Made by a program: the position numbers and the translations under genes
Assembly: GCA_039819165.1 (NCBI GenBank)
Contig: JBCBSM010000001.1
Span: 434,001 to 498,000 of the forward strand
DNA: 64,000 bases
Source: Planctomycetota bacterium
GTDB taxonomy: Bacteria > Planctomycetota > Phycisphaerae > Phycisphaerales > UBA1924
Reading direction: 5' to 3'
Shown: positions 37,872-46,691 of the stretch, piece by piece
Layout of the letters: the number at the start of each line of letters is the position of its first letter
Position numbering within the stretch: position 1 is the stretch's first letter
The notes under the pieces: generated by a model
The model's input: only the letters and a program-made list of their open reading frames with translations
Databases searched by the model: none
Told to the model about the DNA's origin: nothing

Positions 37872-38720
37872 CTACGCCTTGCGATAGCAGAAGCCGCCGG
37901 GCTCGGCCCGGGCGACGAAGGGCCCGTCCGCGGGTCCGATGCCATCCGACGGACCGAGCACGAGCGTGCCGTCGTCGGCCAGCTGGCGACGGAACAGATC
38001 GAGCACCTTGCCCCTGGTATCCGGGTCGAGGTCCACGAGCCCGTCGCGGCAGATGATGGCGTCCCAGACGCCGTGCCGCCGCGCCGCAAGCGCATCCTTG
38101 AGCGTGTGCGGCTTGAAACTGACCAGGGAGCGGATGTCGTCGTGCACCCGCCATCCCTTGCCGTGTCGCTCGAAGTACCGCTGCTTGGCCGCCTCGGGCG
38201 TGCCGCGGAGCGCCTCTTCGGAATAGCAACCCTCCAAGGCGATCTCGAGGCGGCGCTCGGAGATGTCGGTCCCGAGGATCTCGACGTGCCAGTCCCAGAG
38301 ACTCGCGCCGAGCGAACGGTGCACCATCATCGCCAGCGCGTAGGCATCGGCGCCCGAAGCGCAGGCCGCCGACCAGATCCGCAGGCGCCTCGTTGTCTGG
38401 CGGGCCTCGAGCAGCTCGGCCAGCACGACCTGTTCGACGACCGCGAGCTGGGACTCACCGCGGAAGAACGAGGCGTCGTGGGGGGTGATGCGGTCGAGCA
38501 TCTCCTGGAATTCCTGGTGCTGGTAGGGTCCCATCGAGAGCAGCGAAACGTACTGGTCGAAGTCGTCGAGCCCCAGTTCTTCCAGCCGCGGCCACAGCCC
38601 CGACTCCAGCATCTTCCTGTGGTCGGCCCGGACGCGGACGCCGGAACGATCGAAGGCGATCTGTGCGAGCCGGTCGAAGGTGGCGTCGGAGAGCGTGATG
38701 GTGTCGGCGGCGACCGTCAT
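37872..38720 (-). CDS. Divergent CheR-type methyltransferase
   Basis: A 282-residue protein of the chemotaxis CheR family, which methylates Glu residues of chemoreceptors with S-adenosylmethionine. The N-terminal helical domain is followed by the family's FFR (DASFFRGESQ). The motif that is normally AGCSTGEEPYSLA reads SAACASGADAYALAMM, and the usual RNVLIYF reads CRDGLVDLD. So key SAM and catalytic residues are altered, and activity is doubtful. The ATG at 38720 has GAGGAA upstream. No CheB, CheA or receptor gene is nearby. It may be a binding or regulatory relative that acts on other signalling proteins. Confidence 0.75.
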   Translation of the reverse strand: MTVAADTITLSDATFDRLAQIAFDRSGVRVRADHRKMLESGLWPRLEELGLDDFDQYVSLLSMGPYQHQEFQEMLDRITPHDASFFRGESQLAVVEQVVLAELLEARQTTRRLRIWSAACASGADAYALAMMVHRSLGASLWDWHVEILGTDISERRLEIALEGCYSEEALRGTPEAAKQRYFERHGKGWRVHDDIRSLVSFKPHTLKDALAARRHGVWDAIICRDGLVDLDPDTRGKVLDLFRRQLADDGTLVLGPSDGIGPADGPFVARAEPGGFCYRKA

Positions 38721-39105
38721 GGAACGTTCCTCAGCTTGCTGCGGCGCTCCGGAGTGGCGGCCTGCACCGCGGCTTTCCTGGTCTCGTGCAGGACCTCCGG
38801 TGCCGCTGGGGCACGCAGGCCGTCGGCCCGCGCGGCATTGCATACGCCGCAGGGTGCGGGTCTTGGAGTAGCTATCGGCCGCTGGCCGGTGCGTCTGAAT
38901 GGCAACTCGCCGTGGCCGAGAGGCCGGGCGTATGCACACCAAGACGGCCCTTGGGCGTTCCATCCGCGCGACGTCCGGCCACGGCGGCGGGCCCATCGAG
39001 GCGCGAACACCCGTCGTGAGGCAAGCGCGATCGAGAGAATGCTCGCGATCCGATTGCGATCCACAGATGGAATCCAGAGCGAACACGCGAACGTGTCCGC
39101 GGAAA
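38721..39105. other. Gap of about 385 bases with no gene
   Basis: Between the CheR start and the tRNA-Leu 3' end. All open frames here are short and overlap without ribosome-binding sites or recognisable proteins. I see no convincing terminator, and no repeat. The first 100 bases presumably hold the CheR promoter and leader. Confidence 0.5.
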
Positions 39106-39189
39106 TGCCCAGGAGAGGACTCGAACCTCCACCCCGTTGCCGGGACTACCACCTCAAGGTAGCGCGTCTGCCAATTCCGCCACCTGGGC
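39106..39189 (-). tRNA. tRNA-Leu (anticodon GAG)
   Basis: On the minus strand the acceptor stem GCCCAGG (39189-39183) pairs with CCTGGGC (39113-39107). The anticodon stem CTACC/GGTAG frames loop TTGAGGT with anticodon GAG (Leu, CUC/CUU). A long variable arm (TCCCGGCAACGGGG) and the T arm GGAGG-TTCGAGT-CCTCT are present, as expected for a class II leucine tRNA. The discriminator is A (39106), the leucine identity base. No CCA follows (TTT). Confidence 0.96.
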
Positions 39190-39217
39190 TCGCGGCCGCC
39201 ACGGCGGCGCAGGAGGG

Positions 39218-39246
39218 AGGATAGCGAACGGTCCGAGATGAGTCGA
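39218..39246 (-). promoter_or_regulatory. Sigma-70-type promoter candidate for tRNA-Leu
   Basis: TCGACT (39246-39241) and TATCCT (39223-39218) on the minus strand are spaced by 17 bases, each matching consensus at four of six positions. The -10 element ends 28 bases before the tRNA 5' end (39189), which leaves a short leader to be trimmed. Confidence 0.45.
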
Positions 39247-39349
39247 GCGTACTATCTCGTGCAAGCGTTCGCGGCTGCGCAGGCCGCCGGCGACCGGCCC
39301 GAGTGGGTCCCGCGGGTCTCGGGCCGCAACGAACGATCAGGGAGGGTTC

Positions 39350-39841
39350 ATGCAGGCTCCGGGAACGTCGTCGGTCATGCCGGCCGGATTCGAGACGCTG
39401 CTCGATCGCATCGCCGCGGGCGCCCGCGAGGCGGACGTCTTCGGGGACGTGCGGAAGGAAGCGGGCCGCCTCGCCTGCGACGCTCGATCGTCGGCCGAAC
39501 CGGCGACCTACCGGCTGGAATGGGACGGCGGGCCATGGGTGTCGCTCGTGACGGCGAACCGCTGGCTCAGCGAGTCGATCGAGGCCGACCTCATGCACAC
39601 CGGCGACAAGCTTGAAGAATTGCTGGAAGAGGAAATGGTCGAACTCGGCTACGACGGATCGTCGCCGACCTTCGAGCACTTCCGCTCCGAGGATCTACTG
39701 TTTACGTTCCGAACGCCGCTCGAACTGGGCGACGATATCGCGAGCGAAGAGGCGGGCACGCGAGCCCTCGCCATGCTGCTGGGATACGAGGCGTGCTTCC
39801 GCCAACTCGGCGATATGGACGACTCGGGAGAGGGCGACTAG
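39350..39841 (+). CDS. Acidic hypothetical protein, unknown family
   Basis: A 163-residue soluble acidic protein with a strong AGGGAGG ribosome-binding site before ATG 39350. The sequence is mixed alpha/beta (ATYRLEWDGGPWVSLVTANRW, then LLEEEMVELGYDGSSPTF, and a final helix TRALAMLLGYEACFRQL). It shows no recognised motif, metal site or membrane segment. The regular amphipathic pattern and good start suggest a real, possibly lineage-specific gene. It lies between tRNA-Leu and a convergent small membrane protein gene. Confidence 0.6.
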   Translation: MQAPGTSSVMPAGFETLLDRIAAGAREADVFGDVRKEAGRLACDARSSAEPATYRLEWDGGPWVSLVTANRWLSESIEADLMHTGDKLEELLEEEMVELGYDGSSPTFEHFRSEDLLFTFRTPLELGDDIASEEAGTRALAMLLGYEACFRQLGDMDDSGEGD

Positions 39842-39860
39842 CCGACCGAGAGGGCCCGGA

Positions 39861-40169
39861 TTACGAGCCGCCGACCTCGTAGCCCTGCTCGATGTAGCTC
39901 TGCTGCTGCTCCTCGATGCGTTGCAGTTCTTCGCGCTTCTCTTCTTCGGTCGGAGGCACGTACCGCACCGTATTGCCGCTGCTGTCCTTGGGCCCGCTGC
40001 TGCCGAAGGGCGAGGGGATGATGTTCAGCTGCATGGCGATCACGACGCCCGCGACGACGAAGATGGCCGCGGCGATCCCGATCTTGATGACCTTCGGATC
40101 GACCCCGCCGCCTCCGCCGGAGCTACCACCCGAACCTGCAACATCGATGCCGTCGAGAAGGGATGACAT
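39861..40169 (-). CDS. Small single-pass membrane protein with polyglycine linker
   Basis: A 102-residue protein: a short N-terminus, a Gly/Ser linker (SGGSSGGGGG), one membrane helix (IKIGIAAAIFVVAGVVIAM) and a hydrophilic C-terminal tail with Glu/Gln-rich helix (EEEKREELQRIEEQQQSYIEQ). ATG 40169 has GGAGG eight bases upstream. The orientation of the helix is undecided. It may be a small membrane partner. It is downstream of the ABC permease gene and could be in its transcript, although 165 bases separate them. Confidence 0.6.
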   Translation of the reverse strand: MSSLLDGIDVAGSGGSSGGGGGVDPKVIKIGIAAAIFVVAGVVIAMQLNIIPSPFGSSGPKDSSGNTVRYVPPTEEEKREELQRIEEQQQSYIEQGYEVGGS

Positions 40170-40334
40170 GGGGAGATCCTCCGAATCCAGGTCTGGGCTG
40201 GTTGGCCGCGCCCAGGCCCCGCGGGTACACCAAACCGATGGCAACTCTAGTCGCCGCACGGGCACGCATCGAGCCCTGGCAGACGCCCCAGACAGGAGTC
40301 TGTACGCGAGCCCGAGGCGGCGGTTCTGCGGCCG

Positions 40335-41690
40335 CTAGCCCACGTCGCGACGCTGGAACAGGGCGACGGCGAGCGCCAGGAAGGCGGCGATCTGGAGCGA
40401 CGCGTAGACCACAATCATCGCGAAATGGGTTACCGGAACGGCCCGGTTCTGGGTCACCGCGTCGAGCAGCCAGAAGTAGTGCATATTGGGCACGACCGCC
40501 CACAGCCCCGCCACCAGCGGATTGACGCGAGTCGGCCTCATAAAGACGTAGTCGTCCGACCTGGGCGCCCGGGCGACCGCCTGCGGCTCCCGGCCCACGT
40601 TCCGCACCACCAGCGTGGTGCCATCGGACTCGACCACCACGAGGCCCGGCGGGGTCTCGGGCCTAAACAGCGCCGCGGTCTCCGACGCGTCGCCCTCGAA
40701 GGGCGCAAACGTGCCCGAGGCGAGCGAGAAGCCGTTCGGGTTGGCGCCGTAGAAGAAGGAGCTGCCCGCCGGCACCCGCTGCCTTGGCAGATCGGTCAGC
40801 GTGATGGTGTAGGTGGCCCCACGGCTGCCGAGCCCCTCGTCCGCGGTGGACGCCGGCTCGGCCGACGCGATGACCCCCAGCACGTCGTTCTGATAGGCCT
40901 GGCGGCCCAGGAAGTGGTTGGAGAGAAGACCGCCGAAGAACACCGCCGCGCAGGTGATGATGGTCATCACCTGCCCGAGCCTGGTCGATGCGGCCGTCGC
41001 CACCGCGGTCAGGACGAGGATCGCCAGCGCCATCGCGCCGCAGGCGACCAGGATCTTGGGCTTGAGGTCCACCATCGGCGACTGCAGTTCCCACCGCTTG
41101 GAGAACAGCAGCACCGCGACGTAGGCCAGCACGATGAGCGGCAGCAGCGTCGTCATGGCCGTCTGGTTGAACGACCATCCGTACATGTAGTTGGCGGCAG
41201 CCGCCAGCAGCAGCGACGCAAACACCGCACCGAATCCGAACAGGAGCACCGGTTGGTCGAGGTGGTCGCCCGCGGTGCTGAGCACGCCGTGGCGGATGGC
41301 CAGCATCAGGAAGGCCAGCATGATGACCACGGCGCCGGTGATCGCCCCGGCGACCCCGATGTACTTGCCCGCGACAACCACGGCCCGCGGGATGGGCTTG
41401 CTGATGACCGTGAGCATCGTGCGGCGCTCGATCTCGGAGGAGACCACCGCCGTCGCCAGGAACGAGGCCATCAGCACGCCACAGCCGAAGATGGTCGCTA
41501 AGCCGATGTCCAGCAGCAGCTTGTTGTCGGCGGAGACCTCCGCGGTCGAGCTGCGGCCCATGGAGAATGCCGCCGTCCACGTGTTGAAGACCTGCAGCAG
41601 GGCGCAGGCGAGCACCAGCAGAAGCAGCACGGGCTGGCGGACGCTCTCGACGAACGTGTTGCGGGCGATGGTCAGCAGCTGGTTGAGCAT
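40335..41690 (-). CDS. ABC-2 type transporter permease
   Basis: A 451-residue membrane protein with an N-terminal amphipathic region (ARNTFVESVRQPVLLLLVLACALL), several helices (ATIFGCGVLMASFLATAVVSS, IGVAGAITGAVVIMLAFLML, FGAVFASLLLAAAANYMYGW, ACGAMALAILVLTAV), and a hydrophilic stretch of about 150 residues before the final helices (MIVVYASLQIAAFLALAVALF). The motif RRTMLTVISKPIPRAVVVAGKY is the cytoplasmic coupling region typical of ABC-2 permeases and resembles QRDKIIWQTVTKPVAAWHYLLGK in the permease at 47914. No ATPase gene lies beside it on this strand, so the one at 46692 may serve both. Confidence 0.8.
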   Translation of the reverse strand: MLNQLLTIARNTFVESVRQPVLLLLVLACALLQVFNTWTAAFSMGRSSTAEVSADNKLLLDIGLATIFGCGVLMASFLATAVVSSEIERRTMLTVISKPIPRAVVVAGKYIGVAGAITGAVVIMLAFLMLAIRHGVLSTAGDHLDQPVLLFGFGAVFASLLLAAAANYMYGWSFNQTAMTTLLPLIVLAYVAVLLFSKRWELQSPMVDLKPKILVACGAMALAILVLTAVATAASTRLGQVMTIITCAAVFFGGLLSNHFLGRQAYQNDVLGVIASAEPASTADEGLGSRGATYTITLTDLPRQRVPAGSSFFYGANPNGFSLASGTFAPFEGDASETAALFRPETPPGLVVVESDGTTLVVRNVGREPQAVARAPRSDDYVFMRPTRVNPLVAGLWAVVPNMHYFWLLDAVTQNRAVPVTHFAMIVVYASLQIAAFLALAVALFQRRDVG

Positions 41691-42002
41691 GGGGGTCTCG
41701 GCGGCGCAGCTCGGGATCGGTGAGCATCATTCGCTTCCTGTGGCCGCCGGGGTCGGTCCATTTTGGTTTCCGTGATCCCGCGAGCAACCGACAGGAGTCC
41801 GCTCCGCGATGGAGCGTAAAAGGTCGATGCGAGCCCACCGATCATCGAACTCTGCGACCCGCGCCTCGTAGCACGCGGTTACCCACGCCGGTCGGCGGGG
41901 CGGTTCCGGGGTGGACACCCGGGGCCGGGTGCGTCAGAATGCGGGGCGGTCGGGGGCGGTTCGGGCAGGCCGCCCGCCGCGGGCCGTGCCTCGGAGCCGA
42001 GC
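41691..42002. other. Divergent intergenic region (about 310 bases)
   Basis: Separates the permease start from the SPFH gene start and must hold both promoters. I find no strong -35/-10 pair, repeat or terminator. A 63-residue frame on the minus strand (41727-41918) begins with GTG but has no ribosome-binding site or recognised motif, and I do not annotate it. Confidence 0.5.
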
Positions 42003-44111
42003 ATGTCGGGCGACATCAACACCTACCGCCGCGCGTCGGGACACTGCGTCCTGGGCCTGATCCTGCAGATCATCGTGGGCTGCGGCCTGCTGATCTACGG
42101 TGCCGTCGGCCAAGAACCGACCGCGATCACCGGCTCGATATTCGCGTTGGCGGGGGTGCTGCCCTGGCTGGTGCTGCTGATCCTCTACGACCAGCACCGC
42201 CGCGAGCGGATCGAGGCGATGGAGGCCGAGGCCTTCGCCGCCACCGACGCGGCGACGTCCTCGGTGTTCGAGGAGGTCGGCGACGACCTGCGGGTCTCGG
42301 GCCGGCGGCTTCGCCTGCTTCGGCTGTACGCGGTTCCCGCCGTCGGGCTGGTGTTCGCCGCGATCCTCGCGACGCTCGGGGTGCTGCGGTTCGGGCCGGG
42401 CCGAGAGGCCGCCCAGCCCGCCACCTTCGTCGAGCCCACGCACGATCTGGTGGGCCTGACGCTCGGCCTGGCGATCGCGGTCCTCGGGTTCATGTTCAGC
42501 CGCTACACCGCCGGCATGGCCAAGCGTCCCGCGTGGACGGCACTGCAGGGCGGCGCGACGGTGGCCGCCGGTACCGCGCTCTTCGGCTTCGTCGTCGCAC
42601 TGGGGCACATCGTCAACCAGCTGGGATCGGACCAAGTGCTGCGGGCGATGCTCTACATCGCTCCGGCCTTGCTCGTCGTGCTCGGCGCCGAGACGGTGCT
42701 CAACTTCCTGCTGGAGCTCTACCGCCCCCGCAAGCCCGACGAGGGCTTCCGCCCGCCCTTCGCCTCGAGGCTGCTCGGCCCCCTGGCCTCGCCCGAGACC
42801 GTGGCCGAGTCGGTCAGCGGCGCCATCGACTACCAGTTCGGCTACGAGGTATCGCGGAGCTGGATGTACCAGCTGCTGACCCGCCGTGCATGGCTGCTGG
42901 TGCTTGTCGCGCTGCTGCTGATCTGGGGCATGACCTCGGTCGTCGTGGTGCGGCCCGACCAGACGGCCATCCATACCCGCTTCGGCGGCGTCGTGCGGGC
43001 GAGCGTGGAGCCCGGCCTGCGATGGAAGTGGCCCTGGCCCATCGACCGCATCGAGGTGCCCGGCGTGTACGAGCCCCTGGAGGACGGCGGCACCCGGCTG
43101 ACCGGGCGCTCAACCGCCGTCGTGCGCATGGTCTGGGGCGCCAGCGCGCCGCGGGCCCTGGACGACCGACCGCCGCTGTGGTCCAACCTGCAGGAAGAGG
43201 ACGACTCCTCCATGCTGGTGCAGCCCTCGCGGGACACCGTGTCCGGTGTGGGCGGCGCCACCGACGGCCGCGACCTGAGCCTGATGCGGGTGGAGGTGCC
43301 CGTCCGCTTCGCGATCGACGACGTGGAGGCCTGGGCGCTGCTCACCCAGGATGGCGCCCACCAGGAGATCCTCGACCGCATCACCCAGCGGGTGGTCATG
43401 CGGTACCTCGTGCGGACCCGCGTGGACGAGCTGCTCGGCGCACAGCGGCGGGAGATGGCCGCCGAGATCCGCGATCGGCTGCACGACGAGTACGTGCGGA
43501 TCAACCCCAAGTCGGACGGCGAGCCCGTCGTGCGGATCCTCTCGGTGGGCGTGACGGGTGTGGCTCCGCCGGCGGGCGCCTCGCTGCAGTTCGAGCAGGT
43601 CATCGAGGCCCAGCAGAAGTACCTCGCGCAGAAGGCGGCGGCCGAGGCCGACGCCATCCAGACGCTCACCGAGGTCGTCGGCTCGGTCGACCTGGCCGAT
43701 TCGATCGTGGCCTCGATCGAAGAGCTCAACGCCCTGACCGAACTGCAGTCGCAGGAGGCGACCGACGAGCGGTCCCGCCGCATCGTCGAGAAGCAGATCG
43801 AGATCGAGGCCTTGCTGGCCGACGCTGGCGGCGAGGCCGCGGCGCTCATCGCCGAGGCCAACGCCGGCCGGTGGGAGCGGCACATGGGCGAGCGGGGTGA
43901 CGCGGCGCTGTACGCCGGCCAGCTCGCCGCCGACCGCGCCAACAGCTCGTATTATCGCGCGCAGCTGTACCTGCAGCGGTTCTTCGACGCCCTGCAGGAT
44001 CGCCGGGTCACCATCGTGCCCGACGCCGCCGACCTGCAGCTCGACGTCGACGTCACATTCGAGAGGCAGGACACGGGATTCCTGCAGGACGACTTCCGTG
44101 GCGGCGGCTGA
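42003..44111 (+). CDS. SPFH/band-7 protein with polytopic N-terminal membrane domain (HflK-like)
   Basis: A 702-residue protein. Seven hydrophobic segments lie in the first 316 residues (about 15-35, 43-62, 107-127, 149-166, 184-204, 214-236, 296-316), and the last of them leads into an SPFH domain (VVVVRPDQTAIHTRFGGVV, LRWKWPWPIDRIEVPG). The helical part follows (DRITQRVVMRYLVRTRVDELL, EQVIEAQQKYLAQKAAAEADA), ending with DALQDRRVTIVP. HflK proteins normally have one N-terminal helix, so the added six-helix domain is unusual. The family forms membrane rings with HflC that control FtsH or organise membranes. It leads the operon 42003-51890, 60 bases before the HflC-like gene. Confidence 0.85.
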   Translation: MSGDINTYRRASGHCVLGLILQIIVGCGLLIYGAVGQEPTAITGSIFALAGVLPWLVLLILYDQHRRERIEAMEAEAFAATDAATSSVFEEVGDDLRVSGRRLRLLRLYAVPAVGLVFAAILATLGVLRFGPGREAAQPATFVEPTHDLVGLTLGLAIAVLGFMFSRYTAGMAKRPAWTALQGGATVAAGTALFGFVVALGHIVNQLGSDQVLRAMLYIAPALLVVLGAETVLNFLLELYRPRKPDEGFRPPFASRLLGPLASPETVAESVSGAIDYQFGYEVSRSWMYQLLTRRAWLLVLVALLLIWGMTSVVVVRPDQTAIHTRFGGVVRASVEPGLRWKWPWPIDRIEVPGVYEPLEDGGTRLTGRSTAVVRMVWGASAPRALDDRPPLWSNLQEEDDSSMLVQPSRDTVSGVGGATDGRDLSLMRVEVPVRFAIDDVEAWALLTQDGAHQEILDRITQRVVMRYLVRTRVDELLGAQRREMAAEIRDRLHDEYVRINPKSDGEPVVRILSVGVTGVAPPAGASLQFEQVIEAQQKYLAQKAAAEADAIQTLTEVVGSVDLADSIVASIEELNALTELQSQEATDERSRRIVEKQIEIEALLADAGGEAAALIAEANAGRWERHMGERGDAALYAGQLAADRANSSYYRAQLYLQRFFDALQDRRVTIVPDAADLQLDVDVTFERQDTGFLQDDFRGGG

Positions 44112-44170
44112 CGCCACCGCTCCAGACGTGCAGCCAATCATCGATCGCGTGAAAACCGGAGCCCGATCGC

Positions 44171-45202
44171 ATGCCCAAGACCAAGTTCCTCGTGTCGATG
44201 CTCGTCGCGGCCGCCTTCGTGGTCGTGCTGGTGCTGTACTCGGTGACCTACACGGTGCGATTCACCGAGGTCGCGGTGGTGACGCGGCTCGGCCAGATCG
44301 TCGATACGCGGGCCGAGCCCGGGTTGGGCGGCAAGCTCTTCTACCCCATCGACTCGGTCACCAAGTACGAGACCACGAGCCGGCTGACGCAGGCCAAGAT
44401 CGAGACCTACCAGACCCGCGACGATCGCCAGCTGATCATCGGCGCCTTCGCGATCTGGCGGATCAAGCCCGAGGAGGCCGACGTCTTCTACCGCCGCTTC
44501 GGCAGCGCGGGCACGCGGGACGAGCACTACGAGGCCGCTGCGACCCTGGTCGAGGACACCCTCCGCAGCGCCATGTCCGAACTCAGCTCGTACGCAATGG
44601 CCGAGCTGTTTACGCCCAACGAGGGCGAATCCCGCCTCGATGAGCTCGAGGCGGCCGTGCTGGCGCAGATGAAGGCCAACCTCGAGGGCCAGGGCGAGCG
44701 GAGCTTCGGCATCGAGGTCCAGCAGACCGGGCTCGCCCGCGTCACGCTGCCCCAACAGACTACCGAGGCTGCCCTCGAGCGGATGCGGCAGGACCGCGCC
44801 CGCCTCGTGACCGAGTTGGAGGGCCAGGGCGAGTCCGAGGCGCAGGCGATTCGCTCGACCGCCACCTCACAGGCCAACATCATCCGCGAATTCGCCGAGA
44901 ACCGCGCCAAGGAGATCCGCTCACTCGGCGAAGCGGAGGCGGCCCAGTATCTCGCCGCCATGCAGGCCAATCCGGACCTGGCAATCTTCCTCAAGCAGCT
45001 CGAGATGCTCGACCAATCGCAGTTCTCTCGGGCCACGCTGATCTTCTCGACGGCGGCGCCTGGACTGAACCTGCTGGATCCATCGCTCTTCGCGAACGCG
45101 CGGCCGGGCGAGATCCCGGGCCTCGAGCCCTTCGTGTCGGCCGATCGGGGCGACGCGATGCTCGCCGATCCCCAGTCGGTGGAGGACGATTCCGGTGAGT
45201 GA
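44171..45202 (+). CDS. HflC-like SPFH protein
   Basis: A 343-residue protein with one N-terminal membrane helix (about 6-25), then the SPFH domain (EVAVVTRLGQIVDTRAEPGLGGKLFYPIDSV) and a helical stalk with KANLEGQGERSFGIEVQQTGLARVTLPQQTTEAALERM. This is the standard HflC pattern, including the downstream EAQAIRSTATSQANIIREFAENRAKEIRSLGEAEA. HflC pairs with HflK in the membrane. Here it is encoded between two other SPFH genes. Its stop overlaps the next gene's start by eight bases (GTGAGTGA), so those two are tightly coupled. Confidence 0.9.
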   Translation: MPKTKFLVSMLVAAAFVVVLVLYSVTYTVRFTEVAVVTRLGQIVDTRAEPGLGGKLFYPIDSVTKYETTSRLTQAKIETYQTRDDRQLIIGAFAIWRIKPEEADVFYRRFGSAGTRDEHYEAAATLVEDTLRSAMSELSSYAMAELFTPNEGESRLDELEAAVLAQMKANLEGQGERSFGIEVQQTGLARVTLPQQTTEAALERMRQDRARLVTELEGQGESEAQAIRSTATSQANIIREFAENRAKEIRSLGEAEAAQYLAAMQANPDLAIFLKQLEMLDQSQFSRATLIFSTAAPGLNLLDPSLFANARPGEIPGLEPFVSADRGDAMLADPQSVEDDSGE

Positions 45203-46649
45203 CGCGACCAACGGCGAACCAACACGCCCCGAGGATGGGCACGACGACTCCATCGAGTCGGTGCTGCCCGCCGCCGAAGAGCAGGAATCGACCGCCCGCG
45301 CGGCCTCGCTGCGGCTCCGCACGCAGGAGGAGAGCGGCGAGCGGACCATCGACGACATGCACGCCGCCAACGAATCGCTGGCGGCGGCCTTCCGGACGAT
45401 GTTCCGGTTGCTGCAGGTCGCGATCGTCGGCCTCGTCGTCGTCTACGGCGTCAGCGGCATCAAGGCCGTCGATGCCGGCCAGCGGGGCATCAAGACGCGC
45501 TTCGGCGAGCCGCTGGGCACCGAGGTCTCGCCCGGCATCACCTTCGCCTGGCCCTACCCCATCGGCCAGCTGATCCGGGTCGAGACCGGCCAGCGGACGC
45601 TCCAGCTCGAAGAGGAGTTCTGGTTCGAGGTCCGCGAGCAGGATCGCAACCTTCCCTTCGAGCAGCTTGCGCGGCTGCCGAGCCGATCGCTCAACCCGGT
45701 CCGCGATGGCTCTCTGCTCACAAGCGACCAGAACCTCGTGCACACGCAGTGGACCATCGTCTACCGCCGTGCCGATCCCACGCAGTTCGCCCAGAACATC
45801 GCGGCCGAGGACGAGGAGGCCATCGTGCGATCGGCCGTGCAGCGCGGGGTCATCCGCGCCGTTTCGGCCACGACCATCGACGACCTGCTCCGGTCCGCCG
45901 CGGGCGCCGGGGGCGTGGCGGCGCGGGCTCAACGGGTCGCCCAGGAGACGCTCGATGCCGTCGACTCGGGGCTGATCGTCGAGTCGCTGGTGATGCGGCA
46001 GCGCACGCCGCCCATGAGGGTGTGGAACGCCTTCACCGAGGTGCAGGGCGCGGAGACGGCCGCCCAGACCGCACGCGTCTCCGCCGAGTCGTTCGCGCAA
46101 AAGGAACTCAACCGCGTGGCGGGGCCCGCCGCCGGCGAGATCCTCCGCCAGATCGACCGCTACGAGGCGGCCGTCGAGCTGGGGGACGATGCCGAGCAGG
46201 CGCTCGCGCTCGACACCGTGCGTGGGCTGCTCCATGGCGACGAGGTCCTCATCGACGGCGACCTCGAAGTCATCCCCGTCAGCGGTGAGGTCACGCAGAT
46301 CCTCAACGAGGCCGAGCGACAGAGGGTGGAGGTCGCCCAGGCGGCCCGCCGGATGCTCCGCCTGTACGAGGTCAAGCAGGCCCAATTCCTCGAGGATCCC
46401 GACCTGGTCGTGCGTCGGGACTGGGCCGAGGCGATGACCAGCTTCCTCGAGCGGGAGACCGTCACGACGATGATGGTGCCGCCCGGCGTGCTGCGGCTTG
46501 CGCTCAACCTGGATCCCGAGACCCAGCGCCGCGCCCGCGAACTGGAGCAGGAGCGGCTCAACGAGGAGGCAGCCGATCGACGCGAGCGGCGGCTCCGCGA
46601 GGAGGCCTTCCGCACCGATACCGGCAGGCGGGAACTCGATGGCGGCTGA
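45195..46649 (+). CDS. Second HflK-like SPFH protein
   Basis: A 484-residue SPFH protein starting at GTG 45195. The N-terminal ~65 residues are acidic and disordered, followed by a membrane helix (LLQVAIVGLVVVYGVSGI, about 72-89) and the SPFH domain (GQRGIKTRFGEPLGTEVSPGITFAWPYPIGQL). A loop of nearly 30 residues (RLPSRSLNPVRDGSLLTSDQN) precedes the helical part (AFTEVQGAETAAQTARVSAESFAQKELNRVA). The C-terminal ~80 residues are Arg/Glu-rich helix (RRARELEQERLNEEAADRRERRLREEA). A third ring-forming partner in the same operon is not usual for HflKC. Confidence 0.85.
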   Translation: MSDATNGEPTRPEDGHDDSIESVLPAAEEQESTARAASLRLRTQEESGERTIDDMHAANESLAAAFRTMFRLLQVAIVGLVVVYGVSGIKAVDAGQRGIKTRFGEPLGTEVSPGITFAWPYPIGQLIRVETGQRTLQLEEEFWFEVREQDRNLPFEQLARLPSRSLNPVRDGSLLTSDQNLVHTQWTIVYRRADPTQFAQNIAAEDEEAIVRSAVQRGVIRAVSATTIDDLLRSAAGAGGVAARAQRVAQETLDAVDSGLIVESLVMRQRTPPMRVWNAFTEVQGAETAAQTARVSAESFAQKELNRVAGPAAGEILRQIDRYEAAVELGDDAEQALALDTVRGLLHGDEVLIDGDLEVIPVSGEVTQILNEAERQRVEVAQAARRMLRLYEVKQAQFLEDPDLVVRRDWAEAMTSFLERETVTTMMVPPGVLRLALNLDPETQRRARELEQERLNEEAADRRERRLREEAFRTDTGRRELDGG

Positions 46650-46691
46650 GTGCCGACGCGTGGACGCTCGTTCACCCCAGGAGCACAGGGC

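Noticed and set aside
39238-39615. A 125-codon frame on the plus strand ahead of the acidic protein gene
   Set aside because: It overlaps the true gene at 39350 in another frame, has no ribosome-binding site, and is Arg/Gly-rich.
41727-41918. A 63-residue frame on the minus strand
   Set aside because: GTG start, no ribosome-binding site, no motif, and it lies in the promoter region of two divergent genes.
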